A stretch of DNA of 64,000 nucleotides. Source: Trichosphaerium sp. ATCC 40318 (Eukaryota > Discosea > Flabellinia > Trichosidae). This document shows positions 59,021-64,000 of this stretch, piece after piece; positions within the stretch are counted from its first letter, which is position 1, and every line of letters begins with the position of its first letter. The stretch lies in assembly GCA_038496445.1 (NCBI GenBank), contig JALMLS010000042.1:1-64000 (forward strand), in the 5' to 3' direction. Both the position numbers and the translations under genes were made by a program. The notes below the pieces were generated by a model, which saw only the letters and a list, made by a program, of their open reading frames with translations, was not told the origin of the DNA and did not search any database.

Positions 59021-59796
59021 TACTAAGTGTTCTATTCTAACGTATTAGATGCGTTAGGTCTTCACTACACTGAGTTTCCAACGCGAGTAGGTTTGGCTGG
59101 CGTTTTCACTAAATTATTGACGTTTTGGCGTTGCATTTCCGTTTTTAGAGCGGTTTTTCACACAGCTAAACTAGCAATGAAGCCTCAATTACGCTAAAAA
59201 GTGCTTTTCATGTGTAATTGTATCATTGTCACGTTCTGAAAACGTTCTCATGAGAAAACTGTTTGGTACGCAAAACCTTTACAGTACTCAATTACGTTTA
59301 GGGTTGAATTCAATTTGTTTCAGGGCTTTGGACGCGCTTCTATACTTTATGCGCTTTTATTGGCACAAATTTTGAAATGAGGCTTGTTTTTAGTATGTTC
59401 CACGCGTAGGCAGATCGTTTTGGTCACTTTTGAAACTACATGCTGAGAAAAGTCATCTCAACATGCTGAAAATGCTCAAGGGAGCTTTTATACTCGAATT
59501 CAGTACGTTTTGAGCCTTTGGTTGCGATTAAGGAGGTAGAATTCTTGTTTAGTTGTGCACATTAGCTGTTAAACGCCGTAACCCTTTCAAGACGTTACTG
59601 CACTGCTATCTATAACGGCACACAAAAATACTATTCTTAGTTGTGCGTAGGTTATCTTCTTTCACAAGGCTATCTGTCTAGATAACAATCAAGCAGCGTG
59701 AACAAATCCAAAACCCGAAAATAGCTATTATTTTCTCCTGAACTCGTGTTTCGTTTGAAAACCATTTACCACTAGAAACCAACTCCTAAGAATCAA
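59021..59796. other. gap; may hold the first exon of the PH-C1 gene
   Basis: About 780 bases of AT-rich DNA between divergently placed genes. No confident exon; short frames only. No RNA gene seen. Confidence 0.4.
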
Positions 59797-61106
59797 ATGG
59801 CACAAACAAACACAAATATACTTTATTGCGGCGGTGATGACGACTATCGTGGCATCTTTTCTGCTTTTGAGTTAAGTTGAGATAAATACGAGTTGTAGTT
59901 GATAGAAGTACCTCTAATAGGTAGTAAAAGAAGGTCAAGACGTCAAAATAACAGAAAAAGCAAGATTTGATGACTATAAGCACCAAGGCGCACCAAGGTT
60001 TTGCGTTCAAGAAACAAGTGACGGAAAAAAATATCTCGTTCATGGCAACCAAGATCTTCATATTGGTGATCTCTCCAATCCACTCGTATCCCCTTTTTCG
60101 GTAGTAGGAGAACCTGTAACAGGTCATGCAAAGGAACTTAAATCAATGTAAGCCAAAAGAAGAACGTTACATTTGCAACTTGCACTTTTTTTTTTGTTTT
60201 TTTGAGAAATACATGTCGCTCACTTTTGTTTATCAGGTGTCGCTTGACGAATACTTCGTTTACTACAGCATGTAAATCTAACGAATTAAAAGTATGGCAG
60301 TTCATACAAGGGAAAGAGGGTGAATTACCTACGATTAAGTGCGTGCAAACTATGTCACTACAAGATGAACTAGAAGACGAAGAACCAGAAGTATTATCAG
60401 ATATGATGAAATTGTTACTAAGCAGGAACTGTACAGTATCGATTATGGCATTGAATGATAACTGCTTTGCAACAATTAAGAAAACGGGTGAGTACGCATT
60501 GGCATGGAGCAAGAATAAAGAAGGAAAGTATGTAAATACAGATAGAATCCTGAAGCATAAAGACGAACCAAAAAGTATGTGTACCTTCGAGATTAAGGAC
60601 AAGACATACTTGATCACGTGTGCCAACCGTATTTACGTTACAGAATACGTTAAGGGCGCAGGTGGTACTACAACCTTTAATGTACAAGAAGAGGTAAAAA
60701 TCGCACGTGGAATACTATGTATTGAAGCTTTTGTTACAACCGATGGAAAAGAAACAAATGTACATGCGGTTGCTGGTGATTCTCTTGGAAATATTATTGT
60801 ATTGAGAGCGCTTGTTAAGGAGTCTGAACGTGCGTATACTGACCATTGCTTTCAATAAGTTAACTTCGTATAGCTCTTTGCTTTGAGATTGTTTCTAAGA
60901 CCGAAAAAGCACACAAATACAAAATAACAACATTGAAGATTATTCGTGACAGTGAGAATCCATTAAATTCAGTTGTTATAACTGGCGGATATGATGAGAA
61001 GATCAGGGCTTGGAAATCTGTTTTCACTGGTGAACCAAGTCTCATTCAAATGATAGGTATTAATGACGACTTTCAGATTGAACAGCTTGATGTTCTACGT
61101 CCTTGA
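59797..61106 (+). CDS. WD-repeat protein
   Basis: ATG 59797 (MAQTNTNILYCGG), TGA 61104-61106; 4 exons. Repeated beta-propeller strands appear, e.g. YCGGDDDYRGIFSAFEL, SNELKVWQF, VTIKK, and SVVITGGYDEKIRAWKS, the last a clear WD unit (G-G-x-D-x-x-I-R-A-W). A 22-residue acidic stretch (QDELEDEEPEVL) interrupts the middle. Function not assigned. The first intron can be drawn two ways; the choice that ends GT|CAAGAC keeps the frame. Confidence 0.65.
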
Positions 61107-61407
61107 TTTCAAAATTTTGTTGACTGTTAAATAAACATCAACAATATTGCCATAATACAATCGCAGTGAGAACCATGTACAGTGAGCTTTGCATAATAAG
61201 CAACCCTGTTAATACCTGTAGCGGTGTTTTTCTATTGGGTGATAGAGCCAAAAAATCTAATGACAATTTGTGATTACAATTTTGTTTGAAGATCTGTCCT
61301 CGTACAGAAGATACTTAATTGGCATTGATTATCGCCTGAAGGCGCAACGTCTTCGTTCAGTGACTTTCACTAAGGCAACATTAGTGTTAAACCAGTGTTT
61401 TGTAACA

Positions 61408-62699
61408 ATGTCTTCTGGAATTATCACGTGTCTTTTAATCGCCTCCATGGTGTTTGTAATGTCTCAAAAATGTCAAAAGATAATAGCACCAGGTTATTGG
61501 TACCCAGGGAGTCAATGGAACAAAACAGTAGCTGGTACAATAAACAATCATTCATCAACTGCTTCTCAACGCTTTTTAGAGTCAGGAGTAGCTAATACGC
61601 TCGTTATGAACCCTAACAGCGGTCCTGGCACTACAAAGGTACAAACGACATCAAAACCGTTGTTATTTATCTAGAAATTACTCTTCAGGACAGCGTATAC
61701 GCTGCGTATGTTAAATACGCGCAAAGTAATGGTGTAGCGGTTATTGGTTATGTACACACGAGGTACAAGTGTTACTCAGAATTTTCCGTTCTTTTTTTTG
61801 CTAAAGACATATCAAAGCTACGGACAAAGAGCTTCTGCAACTGTTCTAAACGAGGTTGACATTTATTATGAATGGTCAGTTTTTTTGGTTGGTTTAGTTT
61901 GTAAGTTTTAATCACTTGACTTTCCCAAGGTATGATGTCGATGGTATATTCTTTGATGAAGTATCTAATTTGGCTTCAGAGCTCACTTACTATAAAACAA
62001 TTTACGACCACGTGAAATCGAAGACAGGCAAAAAGATTTTTAAATAAACTGTGCTAACAGTTTTAATCATTTAGGTCAGCGAACTGTTGTTATTAATCCA
62101 GGAACAATCCCTGATGCTGGTACTGTTCCTTTTTCGTTCAAGGTTAATTTCACGACTACCAACAACAGTATTCCCATCGACTCTGCCACGTTTGGATACT
62201 TGTTGTTTTTTGATTGTCTCAGCTTTTCTTTTTGTGCTAGGTTGATTTTTTTTGATTGTTAACAAACTTTTAAGGATACGCTAATGTTAGTGATGTTGCA
62301 TGTATTTTCGAAAGTTCATGTGCACAATATCAAAACTATGTACCACAAACATGGACTTTAAATGAAGATAGCAAAAAAGTAAGCACAACAACAGTTTTTG
62401 TTGCCAACTTCTTTTTTGTTGTTTGAAACTACAAAATTCGACGACACTTTGTACAACACGTCACAAGTCTATTGATTTGTTTTGAATCTCTGTAGTAATC
62501 ACACTTTTTTCTTATACTATAGTAGCTCTATCATATAGTGTATGATTGTACACAAGAAGAACTAACAAACGTACTTACACTTTCAAAAAAGTATAATATT
62601 GGCAATGTCTACATAACTCAACTGACACTACCTAATCCTTACTCTTCCCTACCTTCATACTGGACGACTGAAGCGAACTTAATAAAATCAGAGTGCTAG
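61408..62699 (+). CDS. spherulin-4-like secreted protein
   Basis: ATG 61408, TAG 62697-62699; about 6 exons. Residues 1-20 are a signal peptide (ITCLLIASMVFVM). The protein follows the spherulation-specific family 4 layout: IIAPGYWYPGSQWNKT, ANTLVMNPNSGPG, GVAVIGYVHT, YGQR, DVDGIFFDEVSN, VINPGTIPD and IFESS. This family was first described from encysting Physarum, and its fold resembles a glycoside hydrolase TIM barrel; DxDGxFFDE would hold catalytic acids. A GC-AG intron occurs at 62028-62074. Tail-to-tail with the SUKH gene, only 94 bases apart. Confidence 0.85.
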
Positions 62700-62793
62700 T
62701 AACAAACATTTAACAAGCAAAAGAAGGAAATACATCAACGAAGTTGTCTAATCTTTGTTCTTTATTGTACTTTTTTTCACTGAAGAAAACCGT

Positions 62794-63744
62794 TTACTTT
62801 TGTTCATCTTCTATTTTCGTTCTTTTCCCACCTGCATCAGCGTCAGATGACTTACGTTTTCCACTGTTACCTTTTATTTCATCTCCTGGAGTGTCTTTAG
62901 CACATTTCTTATCTCCAATCTGAAAGGACAAATCCTTTATGTAAGCAGTAACTGGCTTAACAATAAGAGACTCATTAAGTTTCTTTAACGTTTCAGGTGT
63001 AATCCCAGATCCATCAATAAGCATCCATTCTTCTTTCAACTCGGGGTAAACAGTGGAAGTACCTTTAACAAGGTTCTTTGCCTTATCATTATTGCCTGAC
63101 CCGTCGTCCTTTGGAACAAAATTTGGCTTGATTGTTACAGAATTTACTGATGATCCGTTCACACATCCTTGAAAATAATCGTGTCCTCTTGTTTTCTTAG
63201 CATCTCCAAAGTCAATACCAAGTATTTTTCCTACTTCTTTAGATACTTGATTCAGGGTTGAAGAAGTTTCAATCACGTGTAGATCTTCAGGTTGAAGTAC
63301 TAGCATGCCCAAGTACTCTGCAAATGTCGGTGCAATTTGTTGATTGAGTTCGAGTTCAAGGTCAATGAAGCAAACGCTTGGGCACGTGGGTGTTGTTCTG
63401 TAGTCGAAACAAAAGTAGTAATGGCATCCATCACCATCGAAGGGTATAACATTGTCAAGAGAGAACTCCACCTCGGCATCTTCAAAACAATTGTCACTAA
63501 AAAGTGCGTTGCCTTGCTCAGCGATTCCATAGATTTGTTCAACTAAACCGCCTCCCGGTGCATCTTCTGGTAGGTTGAAGCGTATATAACCTCCGTTTTG
63601 TTGTTTTAGCAGTTGTTTGTACTCCTCAGGCAGTTTGTAACCAATTTTCTTTTCAGCTTTGTCTATCGCTTCTTGAGTTATCGGAGAAAGAACCCCTTGC
63701 ATATATATAGGCGCAGACCATATTCTTGATTTAATTGTTGCCAT
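62794..63744 (-). CDS. SUKH (SMI1/KNR4) domain protein
   Basis: Intronless, 316 aa, ATG 63744. Residues 15-155 are SUKH-like: ITQEAIDKAEKKIGYKLPEE, YKQLLKQQNGGYIRF, IYGIAEQG, VIPFDGDGCHYYFCFDY, FAEYLGMLV. In fungi Smi1/Knr4 regulates cell-wall synthesis; in bacteria SUKH proteins are immunity factors for polymorphic toxins. The C-terminus is lysine-rich and ends in a likely nuclear signal (GKRKSSDADAGGKRTKIEDE). The N-terminus lacks a signal peptide, so it is cytosolic or nuclear. Confidence 0.85.
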   Translation of the reverse strand: MATIKSRIWSAPIYMQGVLSPITQEAIDKAEKKIGYKLPEEYKQLLKQQNGGYIRFNLPEDAPGGGLVEQIYGIAEQGNALFSDNCFEDAEVEFSLDNVIPFDGDGCHYYFCFDYRTTPTCPSVCFIDLELELNQQIAPTFAEYLGMLVLQPEDLHVIETSSTLNQVSKEVGKILGIDFGDAKKTRGHDYFQGCVNGSSVNSVTIKPNFVPKDDGSGNNDKAKNLVKGTSTVYPELKEEWMLIDGSGITPETLKKLNESLIVKPVTAYIKDLSFQIGDKKCAKDTPGDEIKGNSGKRKSSDADAGGKRTKIEDEQK

Positions 63745-64000
63745 ACTTATCTTTTTGCTGTTTTATTGATGTATTGTCACTCTAGTATATCCAGCGACAG
63801 TATGGAACTGTTTACGCTGTGTACAAGTATAGTCGTTTTGCTATTAAGCTCCGCAATTGACTTAAGTACATGTCTTTTTTTCTTTGATTCTAATTGCCAC
63901 TTACTGGACTCACACCTATTGAATGGCGGTGTTTAAGCTTTGACTACGCTAAATAAAGTTAGACAACCGAGAACCACGTGATCCCGTTTATTTTGTTCAG
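63745..64000. other. window end, noncoding
   Basis: AT-rich sequence upstream of the SUKH gene start. A CACGTG lies at 63975-63980. Presumably holds that gene's promoter; nothing else seen. Confidence 0.45.

Overview
This window is nuclear DNA from an AT-rich unicellular eukaryote that I cannot place in a lineage. It carries about 30 protein-coding genes, nearly all broken by many short introns (roughly 25-110 nt, a few of 170-370 nt) with 5' splice sites that usually read GTACGT, GTATGT or GTGCGT rather than GTAAGT, plus several GC-AG introns. TAA, TAG and TGA all act as stops. The gene set (spherulin-4-like secreted protein, STRA6-like receptor, LOV photoreceptor, SUKH protein, wax-synthase-like acyltransferase, F-box and BTB proteins, homeodomain protein) suits a free-living, possibly amoeboid protist. 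ORFs read in one frame are mostly single exons; I joined exons by eye using splice sites and family conservation, so most gene spans below are spliced models.

Layout. 1-1900: repeat-rich, possibly subtelomeric block (AT-rich arrays, a 48-bp palindrome-containing tandem repeat, a hairpin, a 62-bp tandem repeat, degenerate TTAGGG-like repeats). 1923-8606: BTB-BACK-PHR protein, an F-box-like/propeller-like protein, a Ykt6-type SNARE and an MFS transporter. 9659-16997: NDRG-family, HAD-like and TraB-domain proteins on the plus strand, then an SPFH/vault-shoulder-like protein on the minus strand. 17159-18466: a 1.3-kb element with terminal inverted repeats and a 5-bp target duplication. 18739-24138: mitochondrial carrier, F-box/LRR protein, U2AF small subunit and a small unknown gene. 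24142-31466: one very large gene joining SAM-like domains, a GTPase, two RING fingers and a protein kinase. 31928-42585: a small unknown gene, a wax-synthase-like acyltransferase, a LOV-SAM-PB1 photoreceptor, a Rab7-like GTPase, a repeat protein ending in a PD-(D/E)XK-like fold and a secreted Cys-rich protein. 43597-50187: STRA6-like multispanning receptor and an ABC half-transporter. 50382-50464: a permuted tRNA-Glu(CTC) gene in which the 3' half lies upstream of the 5' half. 50706-64000: a partial unknown gene, a CAS1-like SGNH esterase, a homeodomain protein, a small membrane protein, a PH-C1 protein, a WD-repeat protein, a spherulin-4-like protein and a SUKH-domain protein.

The genes do not form an operon or obvious pathway; they are an ordinary mixed set for membrane traffic (Ykt6, Rab7-like), signalling (kinase fusion, LOV, PH-C1), RNA processing (U2AF35) and transport. 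The most unusual items are the permuted tRNA, the SAM-GTPase-RING-RING-kinase fusion, the LOV-SAM-PB1 protein, the TIR element, and genome-style features (GTACGT donor sites, GC-AG introns, abundant CACGTG palindromes).
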